This document shows positions 40,337 to 50,183 of a DNA stretch of 64,000 bases, piece by piece. The position numbers were made by a program, and so were the translations under genes. The notes beneath the pieces are model-generated. The model worked only from the letters and a program-made list of their open reading frames with translations. It had not been told where the DNA came from and did no database searches. The first letter of the stretch is position 1. Each line of letters begins with the position of its first letter. Source of the stretch: Lachnospiraceae bacterium (GTDB lineage Bacteria > Bacillota > Clostridia > Lachnospirales > Lachnospiraceae); the NCBI GenBank assembly GCA_017618195.1, contig JAFZUW010000070.1, forward strand, positions 1 through 64,000, read 5' to 3'.

Positions 40337-42817
40337 ATGAAATTCGGCTATTTCGATGACGCCAAGCGCGAATACGTCATCACATCCCCCAGAACTCCTT
40401 ATCCGTGGATCAACTACCTCGGAACCCAGGGATTCTTCTCTCTGATTTCAAACACCGCGGGCGGTTATTCTTTCTATAAGGATGCCCGTTTGCGCCGCAT
40501 TACCCGTTATCGCTACAACAATGTACCGATCGATATGGGCGGACGCTATTTCTACATCAAGGACGGCAATACCGTATGGAACCCCGGCTGGTCTCCGGTG
40601 AAGACCGAGCTTGACAGCTACGAGTGCCGTCACGGTATGGGCTACACGATCATCACAGGTAAGAAGAACGGCCTCAAAGCCGAGGCTACCTTCTTCGTAC
40701 CGCAGAACTACGACGGAGAGGTTCAGCAGCTCGTTCTTACAAACGAGAGCGCTGCTGCCAAGACCTTCAGCCTCTTCTCATTTGCCGAGTGGTGTCTTTG
40801 GGACGCCCAGGACGACAGCAACAACTTCCAGCGTAACTTCTCGACCGGACGTGTTGAGGTAGTCGGCTCCACGATCTATCACAAGACCGAGTACCGCGAC
40901 CGCCGCGACCACTTCGCATTTTACACAGTTAACACCGACATCGACGGCTATGACACCGACCGTGATTCCTTCATCGGACTTTACAACGGTTTCGGCGATC
41001 CGCAGGCCGTGCTTGCCGGAGAGGCAACCAACTCATTTGCCGACGGATGGGCACCGATTGCTTCCCATTACAAGAAAATCACCCTTGCTCCCGGCGAGAC
41101 GAAGACTCTTGTCTTCATCCTCGGCTACGTTGAGATGCCCGCCGATCAGAAGTTTGAGGCTGACGGCAAGACCATCAACAAGGTGAAAGCCCTTGCCATG
41201 ATGGAACGGTACAACACCCCCGAAAAGGTTGCCGCAGGCATGGCGGAACTCCGCGCCGCATGGGACAAGCTTCTCGGAATCCTGAATGTTGCCACTCCCG
41301 ATGACAAAGTCGACCGCATGGTTAACATCTGGAACCAGTATCAGTGTATGGTTACGTTCAACCTGTCCCGTTCCGCTTCCTACTTTGAGTCGGGAATCGG
41401 CCGCGGCATGGGCTTCCGTGATTCCAACCAGGATATCCTCGGTTTCGTTCATCAGATTCCGGACCGCGCAAAGGAGCGTATCATCGACATCGCTTCCACG
41501 CAGTTCCCGGACGGCGGATGCTATCATCAGTATCAGCCGCTTACCAAGAAGGGCAACGCAGACATCGGCGGCGATTTCTCCGACGATCCGCTGTGGCTGA
41601 TCCTTTCCGTTTCCGCTTACATCAAGGAGACCGGCGACTGGTCGATCCTTGACGAGATGGTTCCTTACGATAACGATATGAGCAAGGCTCAGACGATGCT
41701 CGAGCATCTGAAGGTTTCCTTCTATCATATCGTTAACAACCTCGGACCGCACAAGCTTCCGCTTGCGATGCGTGCCGACTGGAACGACTGCATCAACCTC
41801 TCCTGCTATTCCGATACTCCGGGCGAAAGCTTCCAGACTTACACGAACCCGAAGTTCAAGGCAGAGGGCGGTTACTCCAAGGTTGCCGAGTCCGTTATGG
41901 TTGCCACGCTCTTCACCTATACCGGTCCTAACTACGTTGAGATTCTGAAACATCTCGGCAGGAACGATGAGGCAAAGGCTGCTCAGGAAGCCATTGATGC
42001 GATGAAGAAAGCCATCATGGATTCCGCATGGGACGGCGACTGGTTCCTTCGTGCTTACGACGCAAACGGCGAGAAGATGGGCAGTAAGGAATGCGAAGAA
42101 GGCCAGATCTTCATCGAGCCTCAGGGCTTCGCAATCATGTCCGACGTCGGCAAGGAACAGGGTACCGACCTCAAGACGCTTGCGGCAATCGATGAGAGAC
42201 TCAATACGAAGTTCGGTCTTGTTCTCAACAACCCCGCATACTCCAAGTACTACATCCAGTACGGTGAGATTTCCACCTATCCGGGCGGCTATAAGGAGAA
42301 TGCAGGTATCTTCACACACAACAACGCATGGATCATCTGTGCGGCTGCTTACGCAGGACAGGGCGACCTCGCGTTCAAGTACTACTCCGAGATTGCTCCG
42401 GCATTTACCGAAGACACGAGTGATATTCATAAGACCGAGCCGTATGTTTACGGACAGATGATCGGCGGCAAGGATGCCGGTTCCGATATCGGACGTCCCG
42501 GCAAGAACTTCGGTCAGGGCAAGAACTCCTGGCTGACCGGTACCGCCGCATGGAATATGGTAGCCATTTCCCAGTACATTCTCGGTATCATGCCCGACTT
42601 CGACGGTCTGAAGGTTGATCCTTCCATTCCGGCTGAGTGGGACGGCTTCAAGGCTTCGAGACAATTCCGCGGCGCAACCTACAATATCACTGTTAAGAAC
42701 CCGAACCACGTATGCAAGGGCGTTAAGTCCCTCACGGTTGACGGCAAGGCCGTAGCCGGAAACGTTGTTCCGGTACTCGGCGCAGGCGTTCACGAAGTAG
42801 TTGTAACGCTTGGATAA
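40337..42817 (+). CDS. cbp: Cellobiose phosphorylase (GH94)
   Basis: 826-residue cytoplasmic enzyme that splits cellobiose with inorganic phosphate to glucose-1-phosphate and glucose, saving ATP compared with hydrolysis. The sequence is collinear with clostridial cellobiose phosphorylases along its whole length: [13 protein letters not shown] at the N-terminus, [18 protein letters not shown] near residues 57-75, [16 protein letters not shown] (about 352-367), the catalytic Asp in [10 protein letters not shown] (about 478-487), and [10 protein letters not shown] near 655. The N-terminal beta-sandwich, linker helices, (alpha/alpha)6 barrel and C-terminal sheet all fit in the length. Monocistronic, with its own promoter and terminator. 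Its codon use is biased to frequent codons, which suggests high expression. Confidence 0.97.
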   Translation: MKFGYFDDAKREYVITSPRTPYPWINYLGTQGFFSLISNTAGGYSFYKDARLRRITRYRYNNVPIDMGGRYFYIKDGNTVWNPGWSPVKTELDSYECRHGMGYTIITGKKNGLKAEATFFVPQNYDGEVQQLVLTNESAAAKTFSLFSFAEWCLWDAQDDSNNFQRNFSTGRVEVVGSTIYHKTEYRDRRDHFAFYTVNTDIDGYDTDRDSFIGLYNGFGDPQAVLAGEATNSFADGWAPIASHYKKITLAPGETKTLVFILGYVEMPADQKFEADGKTINKVKALAMMERYNTPEKVAAGMAELRAAWDKLLGILNVATPDDKVDRMVNIWNQYQCMVTFNLSRSASYFESGIGRGMGFRDSNQDILGFVHQIPDRAKERIIDIASTQFPDGGCYHQYQPLTKKGNADIGGDFSDDPLWLILSVSAYIKETGDWSILDEMVPYDNDMSKAQTMLEHLKVSFYHIVNNLGPHKLPLAMRADWNDCINLSCYSDTPGESFQTYTNPKFKAEGGYSKVAESVMVATLFTYTGPNYVEILKHLGRNDEAKAAQEAIDAMKKAIMDSAWDGDWFLRAYDANGEKMGSKECEEGQIFIEPQGFAIMSDVGKEQGTDLKTLAAIDERLNTKFGLVLNNPAYSKYYIQYGEISTYPGGYKENAGIFTHNNAWIICAAAYAGQGDLAFKYYSEIAPAFTEDTSDIHKTEPYVYGQMIGGKDAGSDIGRPGKNFGQGKNSWLTGTAAWNMVAISQYILGIMPDFDGLKVDPSIPAEWDGFKASRQFRGATYNITVKNPNHVCKGVKSLTVDGKAVAGNVVPVLGAGVHEVVVTLG

Positions 42818-42833
42818 TATTAGGGCAAATGAT

Positions 42834-42869
42834 AAGAGCTTCGCATCAGATGGTGCGAAGCTCTTTTTT
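42834..42869 (+). terminator. Terminator of the cellobiose phosphorylase gene
   Basis: Twelve-base-pair stem (42834-42845 with 42854-42865) with six T residues (42864-42869), just after the stop. Confidence 0.9.
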
Positions 42870-42883
42870 CAACAACATAAAAA

Positions 42884-42913
42884 ACCCGCCGGTCACCTCA
42901 GTAACCGGCGGGT
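42884..42913 (-). terminator. Terminator of the lipoprotein gene at 42927
   Basis: Ten-base-pair GC-rich stem (42884-42893 with 42904-42913) followed on the minus strand by T residues; it faces the plus-strand terminator. Confidence 0.88.
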
Positions 42914-42926
42914 ATCTTTCTGCCTT

Positions 42927-44183
42927 TTAATCTACTTTCTTGAAGTAACAAATACTTGCGATGTACTCAGACGGGAAATAGTAATACTGAAGCATTCTGC
43001 CGTCCTTCATCATTGTGAGGAAGTAATAAGCACCGGGCTGTTTCTTATCCTCTGCGCAGAAGCACCACGGATAATCCGTCCTCATGATCGGATAATATGT
43101 ATGGAAATCCATGCGGTACATTTCCACGGACTGGTTCGGAGCAACCTTCGTAAGCTCTGCCTCGCCGTTCGGCTCGACAATCCAGTACGACTCGTTCACA
43201 CCGTCCTCGGCCTGCCATTCCCATCCTTCAACCTCACCGCCGTCCAGCTTCCATCTGCCGACGATAACTTCCTTGATGTCATCTGGGATGCCGAAATCGA
43301 ACGGTATTTCGCCGATCATCGAAATGTAAAGGTCATAGAGTTCGGTATAGCACGTCTCAACCGGATAGCCGTCAGCGCCGATCATGGTAAGTCCGTCTCC
43401 GAAGTCAATCGTCTTTGCACCGCTGTTCATCCATGCGGAAACTCTGCTCTCATAGTCCGAAAGCATACACGGCTGGTCATCGATCGTGCAGTTCACAACA
43501 GGACCGTCCGGAGTATCATACTGGTTCTTCTGGAACGTAAACGCATGATACATCTTATCCCAATCGAGACGGTCTATGGAAAGGATTTCACTTCCCATCC
43601 CCGCATAGCTCGAAATAATAATGTTGCCGCGCTCAAAATAACGGCAGGTCGCGAACTCGCCGTATACACCAAGCTCGACCACCTTATCAAGAGGCGCATA
43701 AAGAGCGATGTTTACGCCGTCCGCATGGGATCCGCCTTCCGCCCACCAGAGCTCCGGAACCTTATCCGCGTTCAGGAAGAAAAGACCGAAGCGAAGATCG
43801 ATCTGCTTTCCGCTGTAGGGGGCGTATTTTTCATCCAAGAACTTGGCAAATGCAAGCAGCGCCCTGTTCTCGGGACTGCTCACGCCCGCATAGGAAATAT
43901 CGATGGATACCGGAATCTTCTCCGGCAAAGGAAACGGCGTCAGGGACGGGTCGTCCGTAATCTGGGGTGTCGGAGTAGGAGTATCGGTCGGAACGTCCGT
44001 CGGCGTATCCGTCGGCACATCGGTCGGTGTATCCGTAGGAACGTCGGTCGGCTGTTCGGTCGGGGTTACCTTCCCGCCGTCACGCGTCTTCCCGGGCTTT
44101 GCCTCTTCATCGTCGCCGTTGCATGCTGCCAGCAAAGAAACGAGCAGCATCAGGATCAAAAGCATTGACAGTTTCTTTTTCAT
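42927..44183 (-). CDS. Surface lipoprotein of unknown function with Thr-Pro-Asp repeat linker
   Basis: 418-residue lipoprotein: signal peptide with lipobox LLAAC (Cys near residue 21), a PTDVPTDT repeat linker (about 40-75), then a globular domain of about 330 residues that I do not recognise. The domain is rich in Trp, Tyr and Cys in its C-terminal part (GWEWQAEDG, RTDYPWCFCAE). The start at 44183 (MKKKLSML) has a GGAAGGAA site; nine codons more are open upstream. The gene follows the DUF4015 gene by 36 bases in the same direction, so both may be expressed together. Confidence 0.82.
   Translation of the reverse strand: MKKKLSMLLILMLLVSLLAACNGDDEEAKPGKTRDGGKVTPTEQPTDVPTDTPTDVPTDTPTDVPTDTPTPTPQITDDPSLTPFPLPEKIPVSIDISYAGVSSPENRALLAFAKFLDEKYAPYSGKQIDLRFGLFFLNADKVPELWWAEGGSHADGVNIALYAPLDKVVELGVYGEFATCRYFERGNIIISSYAGMGSEILSIDRLDWDKMYHAFTFQKNQYDTPDGPVVNCTIDDQPCMLSDYESRVSAWMNSGAKTIDFGDGLTMIGADGYPVETCYTELYDLYISMIGEIPFDFGIPDDIKEVIVGRWKLDGGEVEGWEWQAEDGVNESYWIVEPNGEAELTKVAPNQSVEMYRMDFHTYYPIMRTDYPWCFCAEDKKQPGAYYFLTMMKDGRMLQYYYFPSEYIASICYFKKVD
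43968..44070 (-). repeat. 24-base tandem repeat encoding PTDVPTDT
   Basis: About four copies of a 24-base unit in the linker of the 42927 lipoprotein gene, slightly diverged. Confidence 0.8.
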
Positions 44184-44219
44184 TACGCATTCCTTCCTTT
44201 CACCTGGCATTTCCGAAAT

Positions 44220-45533
44220 TTATTCGGGCTCAAGACCGTCCTTTGTATATTTGCCGGAAGCATTCCAAAGCTCCCATCCGGCTTCATAACCGGCTTCGTA
44301 AGTGGCATCGATCTGGGCACGTATCTCCGCGCCCCCGTATGTGATGTGTCCGCTTACCCATGTTGCGGTAAATGCCTGCAGCCACGGTCGAACCTGTGCG
44401 CAGCGGCCCTTCGCCACATTTACCGCCAGCACCCTCTTCGAATCAAGCATAGCGTTATAGATCAGCTTATGCGGATCCGCATCGGGAACCGGAATATTGT
44501 AGTATCCTCTGCCGTAGTGCGACGGATATACCATCGGGCAGATATAATCGAGATAACTGGACATGTCCGCGTAGTTCTGGCCTACCGCGGCGGCATCGGT
44601 CGTACTGCTGAGGACTACGCCGAATACATCAACCGAGACAAATACGCCGAGCGGCTTTAAGTTCTCACAGGCGTATTTTACGAATCCGGTGATGGCTGCT
44701 TCCTTGTTCTCGGTCGTCAGTTCCTGCCCGAAATCCGCCTCCTTGACTTTGGCGTCGGTCGAGAAACGGCAGTAGTCGAAGTTTACTTCGTCAAATCCGA
44801 GCTTTGCGCAGACCCTTCCGACCTCGGTCAGGTATTCCCATACCTCTTTGTTGAACGGGTTCATCCATGTGAAGGTGTTGCTGTCCTTCATCAGGGTGCC
44901 GTCCTTCATGTGTACGCCGTAGCTTTCGTTGCTTCGTACGCTCCGGATGTCGCGGAAACATACGACACGGGCGATCAGGTAAACGTTGTGCTCTTTGAAC
45001 TTCTGCATCTTCTCCGTGAAATTGTTGATCAGAAGCCTCTGGTTCGTCATGCTGTTCAGCAGCGCCGAATCGTTTTGGACAACAATGAAGCCGTCATCGT
45101 TTTTGATGTCGATGACAACCGCGTTCAGTTCGGTCGTATCCAGAAGATCGAGCAGGAAGTCCATCTTTCCGTTCAGCACTTCGGGCGTGACATAGATGCC
45201 TTTCACCTGTTTGCGCTCGCGGTTATCCTCGAACTCTTCCATCCACATGTCGTCTTCGGTAAGACCTTCTTTGTATTTGTCCAGATAAAGCCCGTACGGC
45301 GCGGTGTCCGTGTTCGAAATAATCTGAACCGGCGCATCGGTCGGCGTCGGGGTAGACTCCCTGGCGGCGTATTCCGTCACCTTTGTTCCGACCGATTTAT
45401 TGTAGATGCCGAAGCCCATCGCGACGCATACGATCAGCGCAACCACGGTGAAAAACATCTGCCGGCGGCGGATTGCGCGCTTTGTTCCGGAACGGTACCG
45501 CACATTGGCCTTATTTCCGTATCTTGATGCCAT
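44220..45533 (-). CDS. Membrane-anchored putative glycoside hydrolase (DUF4015)
   Basis: 437-residue protein with a basic cytoplasmic tail, one membrane anchor (about residues 25-44), a Thr-Pro spacer (about 60-68) and a TIM-barrel-like DUF4015 domain (about 105-425). Family landmarks are KGIYVTPE (about 109-116), NAVVIDIKNDDG (about 138-149), LIARVVCFRD (about 186-195), FDEVNFDYCRFSTDA (about 249-263) and CPMVYPSHY (about 333-341). The family is related to GH13-like folds; its substrate is unproven but probably an envelope polysaccharide. GGAG precedes the ATG. Confidence 0.87.
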   Translation of the reverse strand: MASRYGNKANVRYRSGTKRAIRRRQMFFTVVALIVCVAMGFGIYNKSVGTKVTEYAARESTPTPTDAPVQIISNTDTAPYGLYLDKYKEGLTEDDMWMEEFEDNRERKQVKGIYVTPEVLNGKMDFLLDLLDTTELNAVVIDIKNDDGFIVVQNDSALLNSMTNQRLLINNFTEKMQKFKEHNVYLIARVVCFRDIRSVRSNESYGVHMKDGTLMKDSNTFTWMNPFNKEVWEYLTEVGRVCAKLGFDEVNFDYCRFSTDAKVKEADFGQELTTENKEAAITGFVKYACENLKPLGVFVSVDVFGVVLSSTTDAAAVGQNYADMSSYLDYICPMVYPSHYGRGYYNIPVPDADPHKLIYNAMLDSKRVLAVNVAKGRCAQVRPWLQAFTATWVSGHITYGGAEIRAQIDATYEAGYEAGWELWNASGKYTKDGLEPE

Positions 45534-45556
45534 AATAACTCCTTCTTATCGGAGGT

Positions 45557-46081
45557 TTACTGCGCACTCTGATCCTTCTTGAGGCAGCAGTTCTTATACT
45601 TCTTGCCGCTTCCGCAGGGGCACGGGTCGTTACGTCCGATCTTCGCCTGCGTGTTTACAACGGTGTGTGACTTTCTCTGCTGCAGGAAGAGTTCCTTTCT
45701 GCGGTCCTCGGGGATGATCGCATCCCACTGCGGCAGGTTGTAAAGCCAGTCCGCCTTCGCTTCGCACATATTGTAGTAAAGCTTCTCGGGGTCAAATGCG
45801 AGGCTTACTTCGGTGTCCTCGGTCATTTCCTCGATCGGGTTCTTGGTCTTCAGGCTGTCGTTGATTCCGTCGAGAAATCCCGCGAACTTCTTAAGCGTCA
45901 TGTTGTAGCGCTCCGCCAGTTCCTTAACCGTTCCCTTCACTTCCACGTCGGGGTTTGCAAGCAGCTGCTCGTAAACCTCCTTCTCCGATGCAAAATAAGC
46001 CGCCCAGAAGAACTGATCCTGCTTCGGATTCCGCTTCTGCTGATAGGCCTCTTCGTACCAGGTTTCCAATAATGTGCTCAT
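45557..46081 (-). CDS. SEC-C motif protein
   Basis: 174-residue soluble protein ending in a complete SEC-C zinc motif ([18 protein letters not shown], about residues 149-166), as found at the SecA C-terminus and in many small proteins. The remaining part is helical with no family that I recognise ([21 protein letters not shown] near 19-39). SEC-C often mediates contacts with SecB or ribosomes. It sits between the DUF4015 gene and the small membrane protein gene. AAGGAGTAA precedes the ATG. Confidence 0.9.
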   Translation of the reverse strand: MSTLLETWYEEAYQQKRNPKQDQFFWAAYFASEKEVYEQLLANPDVEVKGTVKELAERYNMTLKKFAGFLDGINDSLKTKNPIEEMTEDTEVSLAFDPEKLYYNMCEAKADWLYNLPQWDAIIPEDRRKELFLQQRKSHTVVNTQAKIGRNDPCPCGSGKKYKNCCLKKDQSAQ

Positions 46082-46087
46082 GTTTTA

Positions 46088-46363
46088 TTACTCCTTATCC
46101 TCTGTTTGATCCGCTTCCCCGGATTCAGCCGCTTCGGCCAGCATGTCGTTGACCTCGTACTCATCCTTGTGAACGCGGTTGTATACTGCTATTAAAATCC
46201 ATCCGAACACCGGAAATCCGACGAACGAGAAAACTCCCGTCACCAGAAGTCTCTTTCCGAGATCGCCGCCCATAAACGCTCCGACAAATGACAGAACGAT
46301 TGCCGCGACCACCAGTACGATCATCAGGATTGCAACAACCTGTGTAAACTTAGTTCTCAGCAT
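46088..46363 (-). CDS. Small membrane protein
   Basis: 91-residue protein with two membrane segments (about residues 8-30 and 39-60) and an acidic cytoplasmic tail (about 68-91). I do not recognise the family. Its start overlaps the end of rarA by 14 bases and the SEC-C gene starts 6 bases after its stop, so the three are likely one transcript. GGAGGAAG precedes the ATG. Confidence 0.72.
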   Translation of the reverse strand: MLRTKFTQVVAILMIVLVVAAIVLSFVGAFMGGDLGKRLLVTGVFSFVGFPVFGWILIAVYNRVHKDEYEVNDMLAEAAESGEADQTEDKE

Positions 46364-47690
46364 GGTCTTCCTCCCCGCTTCTTAAAAATGCGAGCCACTC
46401 CTTGATCTTCTTTTCATAGCCGAGATCTCCGGGCTCATAAAACTTCGTTCCGACATACTCATCCGGCAGATACTGCTGCCTGCTGAAATGATTCGGATAA
46501 AGGTGTGCGTATTCGTACCCGATCCCTCTTCCGAGCTTGCCTGCGCCGCCGTAATGGGCATCCTGCAGATGCGGCGGAACCGCGGGCGTCTTCTCGTTCT
46601 TCACCGCTTCCATCGCCTTGCCGATCGCCTCTACCGCAGCGTTGCTCTTCGGCGCGCACGCCACATAGGCGGCCGCCTGGGAAAGAATGATCTGCGACTC
46701 GGGCATTCCGATCCGCTCCGCCGCAAGCGCCGCCGCAACGGCGACCTGTAACGCCTGCGGGTCTGCGTTTCCGACGTCCTCGGCCGCACAGATCATGATT
46801 CTTCTTGCGACAAATGTGACTTCCTCGCCGGCATACAGCATGCGGGCAAGGTAATATACCGCGGCATCCGGATCCGAGCCTCTCATGCTCTTGATGAATG
46901 CCGAGATCGTATCGTAATGGTTGTCGCCGTTCTTATCATAACGGATGGCGCGCTTCTGAATGCATTCCTGCGCAACCTCAAGCGTGATCCTCGTAACCCC
47001 GTCCTTATCGGGAGTCGTCGTCAATACGCCGAGTTCAAGAGCGTTCAGCGCCTTACGGGCGTCGCCGTTCGCAACATCGGCAATGAAATCGAGCGCCTCG
47101 TCGGTAATCTCCGCGTTGTAAAGCCCCATACCGCGCTCCGTGTCGGTCATGGCGCGCTTTAAAAGGGATACGATATCCTCTTTCGTAAGCGGATGCAGTT
47201 CAAAGATGATTGAGCGCGAGATCAAAGCGCCGTTCACCTCGAAATACGGGTTCTCGGTCGTAGCTCCGACCAGAATGACCGTTCCGTCCTCCACATAAGG
47301 AAGCAGATAGTCCTGCTGCCCCTTGTTAAAGCGGTGTATCTCGTCAATAAACAGAACCGTGCGCCGTCCGTCCGTGGCTAACAGCCTCTTCGCGTCGGCG
47401 ATCGCATCCTCCATGTCCTTCTTGCCGGCCGAGGTCGCGTTGATCTGGCGAAACGCGCCCTTGGTCGTGTTGGCGATCACTTTTGCGAGCGTCGTCTTAC
47501 CGGTTCCGGGCGGTCCGTAGAAGATGACCGAGCGCAACTGGTCCGCGGCAATGGCGCGGTACAAGAGCTTGTCCTTACCGATGATATGCGATTGTCCCAC
47601 TACTTCATCCAGGGTCGCCGGGCGCATTCTCGACGCCAAAGGTGCCTGCTTGGCCGCCGCGTTCTCCTGCATGTAATCAAACAAATCCAT
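46350..47690 (-). CDS. rarA: Replication-associated recombination protein A (RarA/MgsA)
   Basis: 446-residue AAA+ ATPase related to clamp loaders that acts at stalled replication forks. Walker A is FYGPPGTGKTT (about residues 57-67), Walker B is VLFIDEIHRFNK (about 113-124), with sensor 1 in VGATTENPYFEV. The C-terminal tetramerisation region ends with YLPDEY and the EPGDLGYEKKIKEWL segment typical of RarA. The start at 47690 has an AAGGAGCGGG site; the open frame adds eight codons. It faces away from the DUF4250 gene. Confidence 0.94.
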   Translation of the reverse strand: MDLFDYMQENAAAKQAPLASRMRPATLDEVVGQSHIIGKDKLLYRAIAADQLRSVIFYGPPGTGKTTLAKVIANTTKGAFRQINATSAGKKDMEDAIADAKRLLATDGRRTVLFIDEIHRFNKGQQDYLLPYVEDGTVILVGATTENPYFEVNGALISRSIIFELHPLTKEDIVSLLKRAMTDTERGMGLYNAEITDEALDFIADVANGDARKALNALELGVLTTTPDKDGVTRITLEVAQECIQKRAIRYDKNGDNHYDTISAFIKSMRGSDPDAAVYYLARMLYAGEEVTFVARRIMICAAEDVGNADPQALQVAVAAALAAERIGMPESQIILSQAAAYVACAPKSNAAVEAIGKAMEAVKNEKTPAVPPHLQDAHYGGAGKLGRGIGYEYAHLYPNHFSRQQYLPDEYVGTKFYEPGDLGYEKKIKEWLAFLRSGEEDHAEN

Positions 47691-47713
47691 CCGTCCCGCT
47701 CCTTCTGTGCGCA

Positions 47714-47742
47714 TTGTCTTTTTCGGGAAAATATGCTATAGT
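47714..47742 (+). promoter_or_regulatory. Promoter of the DUF4250-YigZ unit
   Basis: TTGTCT (47714-47719) and TATAGT (47737-47742), 17-base spacer, 44 bases before the DUF4250 start. Confidence 0.75.
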
Positions 47743-47785
47743 TTCTTCGGCGGAACAACGCCGATATTCGTTAAGGAGAAATACC

Positions 47786-47962
47786 ATGTACCTGCCGGAA
47801 GATCCGGACATTCTGCTGTCCGTTATCAATACCCGCTTACGCGATTTCTACGATACACTGGACGACCTCTGTGATGCGGAGGATATCGACCGTGACATGC
47901 TTCTTTCGAAGCTTGCCGCCTCAGGCTATCACTATGACGAAACGCAAAACCGTTTCCGTTAA
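47786..47962 (+). CDS. DUF4250 small protein
   Basis: 58-residue acidic protein matching DUF4250: MYLPEDPDILLSVINTRLRDF at the start, then a YDTLDDLCDAEDIDRDMLLSKL segment and the ASGYHYDETQNRF ending. Function unknown; the family is common in Lachnospiraceae and related Clostridia. A TTAAGGAGAAA site lies 5 bases before the ATG at 47786. The upstream extension of this frame has no site. Close promoter and the following YigZ gene (90 bases) suggest one transcript. Confidence 0.88.
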   Translation: MYLPEDPDILLSVINTRLRDFYDTLDDLCDAEDIDRDMLLSKLAASGYHYDETQNRFR

Positions 47963-48052
47963 GGCCGGTTCCGGCAGAAACCCACACAGAGTTATTATAC
48001 CACTTTATCAGGCAGATGACAACTATGGCATTTGCCGGAAAGGATTCCCGAA

Positions 48053-48703
48053 TTGAGCGCCATCATACGGTATCTTAAGGAAGGCGGACAGGGCGAGATC
48101 GTCGAGAAGAAATCCCGCTTTATCGCAACGCTCGCGCCCGTCACAACCGAAGAGGAAGCACGTGAATTCATCGAGCGGACCAAGAAGCGTTACTGGGACG
48201 CGCGGCACAACTGCTCGGCATTTGTCCTCGGAGACGACGCGGAACTGACGCGGGCCAATGATGACGGGGAGCCTCCGCACACCGCGGGGCGCCCGATGCT
48301 TGACGCACTTCTTGCGGACGGCGTAAGAAACGTCTGCGTTGTCGTTACCCGATATTTCGGAGGAATTCTTCTCGGGACGGGCGGACTGGCGCGTGCCTAC
48401 CGCGACGCGGTTGTCGAGGGTCTGAAGAATTGTACGATAGCGGAGAAGAGAACCGGAATTCCGATTGACATCGTTACCGATTACAACGGAATCGGGAAGC
48501 TGCTCTTTCTTGCGGGCACGGGTTCGTATCCGGTCCTGTCGACCGAATATACGGATACGGTTTCGGTAACCGTTCTGCTTCCGCCCGGGGACGCGGACCG
48601 TTTTCTTTCCGACCTTAGCGATGCAACGGCCGGGAAGGCGCAGTGCACGGTGAAGGATCCGGTTGCCTATTCAATCTCGGACGGGGTATGCGAACTGCTG
48701 TAG
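48053..48703 (+). CDS. YigZ/IMPACT family protein (TTG start)
   Basis: 216-residue protein with the UPF0029 N-terminal domain: KSRFIATLAPVTTEEEA (about residues 20-36), the ARHNCSAFVLG motif (about 52-62) and DDGEPPHTAGRPML (about 71-84), then VVVTRYFGGILLGTGGLARAY (about 97-117), followed by a ferredoxin-like C-terminal domain. Members are linked to translation or proteolysis regulation; activity is unclear. The TTG at 48053 is chosen for its AAAGGA site 8 bases upstream; another TTG is at 48032. Confidence 0.92.
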   Translation: MSAIIRYLKEGGQGEIVEKKSRFIATLAPVTTEEEAREFIERTKKRYWDARHNCSAFVLGDDAELTRANDDGEPPHTAGRPMLDALLADGVRNVCVVVTRYFGGILLGTGGLARAYRDAVVEGLKNCTIAEKRTGIPIDIVTDYNGIGKLLFLAGTGSYPVLSTEYTDTVSVTVLLPPGDADRFLSDLSDATAGKAQCTVKDPVAYSISDGVCELL

Positions 48704-48803
48704 GCTTTGCAGTGACGGGGATTGCCGCAGCAGCGGGCTTCGGGACGGCAGGGATATCCCGATCGTTTCCGTGTACAGGCCCGGGCACGCGGACCGCTTT
48801 CGG

Positions 48804-48833
48804 TTGCACCTCCCGCATTTGATATGATATAAT
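48804..48833 (+). promoter_or_regulatory. Promoter of the rhomboid gene
   Basis: TTGCAC (48804-48809) and perfect TATAAT (48828-48833), 18-base spacer, 44 bases before the start. Confidence 0.75.
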
Positions 48834-48877
48834 GTTTTCGGTTCGTAATACATCAGGGGATAAAGGGGTTTAGAACC

Positions 48878-50089
48878 ATGTTGGAAGACATCATTCATTT
48901 TCTCGACTACTTCCATTGGAAGTTAAGTGCCGAACTGTCGTCGGATTTTCCGGTCTATCTTTTAAAAGAGGGACACGACACGCACGCAATCATTCTGATT
49001 GACGGAAATGCAGCCGACGATCTCACGAAAGAACGTTATCGGGAACTGGTGGACGAGGTTCGGCAGGCCGTTCCTTCTAAGGGGGAGGACGATATAACCG
49101 TCCTTTCGCTCTTCGTCACGTCCGAATCCGCGAAATACGCAATTCTCGCCGACGGGACCGTATACTGGATCGTCACGCCGAACGGACGGATCATTGTCCG
49201 CACCGGTCAGCCCGAGGATTACTGCAATATGCGCGAAGAGCTGCACAAATCGCTTACGAATGAAACCGAAGCGATCCAGAAGTCCGCGAAGACGGACTCC
49301 GAGGGAAAGACGATCGTCCGTTACCAAACGCTCCGCCCGTATAAGGACAACGGATTCATGTCGGATTGCGCCGACAGTTTCATCACCTGTTATTTTACAA
49401 TCATTCTGATTGCGGTAAACGTTTTGGCATATGTCATCCCGTATTCGATGTACGGCTCGGAAGGGATTGCCGACAGCTGGCTGAAATTCGCCAGCAGCTG
49501 GAATACTACCATCGGCAAAGGGCAGGTGTGGCGCGCATTCACGTGCTTGTTCATTCACGCGGGTACCACCCATCTGGTTGCCAACATGCTTGCCCTTTTG
49601 TTCATCGGATACTTTTTGGAGCGGCGCATCAGCCGTAAGATGTATCTTGCGGTTTATTTCGGCGGCGGTATAATAGGAAGTTTCGCTTCGCTCCTCTATC
49701 ACTTTGTCATTACAAGAGAGCTTACAAGAGATCTTACGGCATACCGGGACAACATCCTGTATGACTTTTATGCGCGCATCTTTTCCCAAGACATCCTGTG
49801 CGCCGGCGCATCCGGAGCGGTCATGGCTCTTGCCGGGGCGTGCGCGTTCCGTCTGACAATCGGCAAAGCCATGGACGGATATTGGAAGGGCGAGCCGCAT
49901 ATATTTCTCGACTTCTTCGTTATCCTGGCCTGCATCATCACCCTCGCGGACACATTTTTCGAAGAGGGTCAGCCGGGAATCGACATGTCAGCGCATATCG
50001 GCGGCGCTCTCGGCGGCTTCCTGATCATGGGGCTGTTCCTGATCCTTATGTATCTGAAGGAGCGGCGAAATACCTACAATTTGATTTAA
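48878..50089 (+). CDS. Rhomboid intramembrane serine protease with N-terminal cytosolic domain
   Basis: 403-residue protease. Residues about 1-165 form a soluble alpha/beta-looking domain that I do not recognise. The rhomboid core (about 170-395) has the HAGTTHLVANMLALLFIG motif (His and Asn of the oxyanion site, about 228-245), the catalytic Ser in CAGASGAVMAL (about 309-319) and the catalytic His in MSAHIGGALGGF (about 370-381). It should cut membrane-embedded substrates. A GGGG-type weak site precedes the ATG. A terminator follows the stop. Confidence 0.93.
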   Translation: MLEDIIHFLDYFHWKLSAELSSDFPVYLLKEGHDTHAIILIDGNAADDLTKERYRELVDEVRQAVPSKGEDDITVLSLFVTSESAKYAILADGTVYWIVTPNGRIIVRTGQPEDYCNMREELHKSLTNETEAIQKSAKTDSEGKTIVRYQTLRPYKDNGFMSDCADSFITCYFTIILIAVNVLAYVIPYSMYGSEGIADSWLKFASSWNTTIGKGQVWRAFTCLFIHAGTTHLVANMLALLFIGYFLERRISRKMYLAVYFGGGIIGSFASLLYHFVITRELTRDLTAYRDNILYDFYARIFSQDILCAGASGAVMALAGACAFRLTIGKAMDGYWKGEPHIFLDFFVILACIITLADTFFEEGQPGIDMSAHIGGALGGFLIMGLFLILMYLKERRNTYNLI

Positions 50090-50123
50090 CAGTTTTTTCG
50101 GAAAGAATTCACAGTTGAACCTC

Positions 50124-50151
50124 GGGACGGATTTGCCAAATCCGTCCCTTT
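50124..50151 (+). terminator. Terminator of the rhomboid gene
   Basis: Eleven-base-pair stem (50124-50134 with 50138-50148) with a 3-base loop and a short T stretch. The next promoter's -35 box lies inside this hairpin. Confidence 0.75.
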
Positions 50152-50161
50152 ATGTTATAAT
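50133..50161 (+). promoter_or_regulatory. Promoter of the PBP1A-type gene
   Basis: TTGCCA (50133-50138) and perfect TATAAT (50156-50161), 17-base spacer. Confidence 0.7.
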
Positions 50162-50183
50162 AACAGAATGCAATACTAGGCAT

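Noticed and set aside
41033-42793. Minus-strand open frame of 586 codons opposite cellobiose phosphorylase
   Set aside because: Antisense shadow produced by strong codon bias in the real gene.
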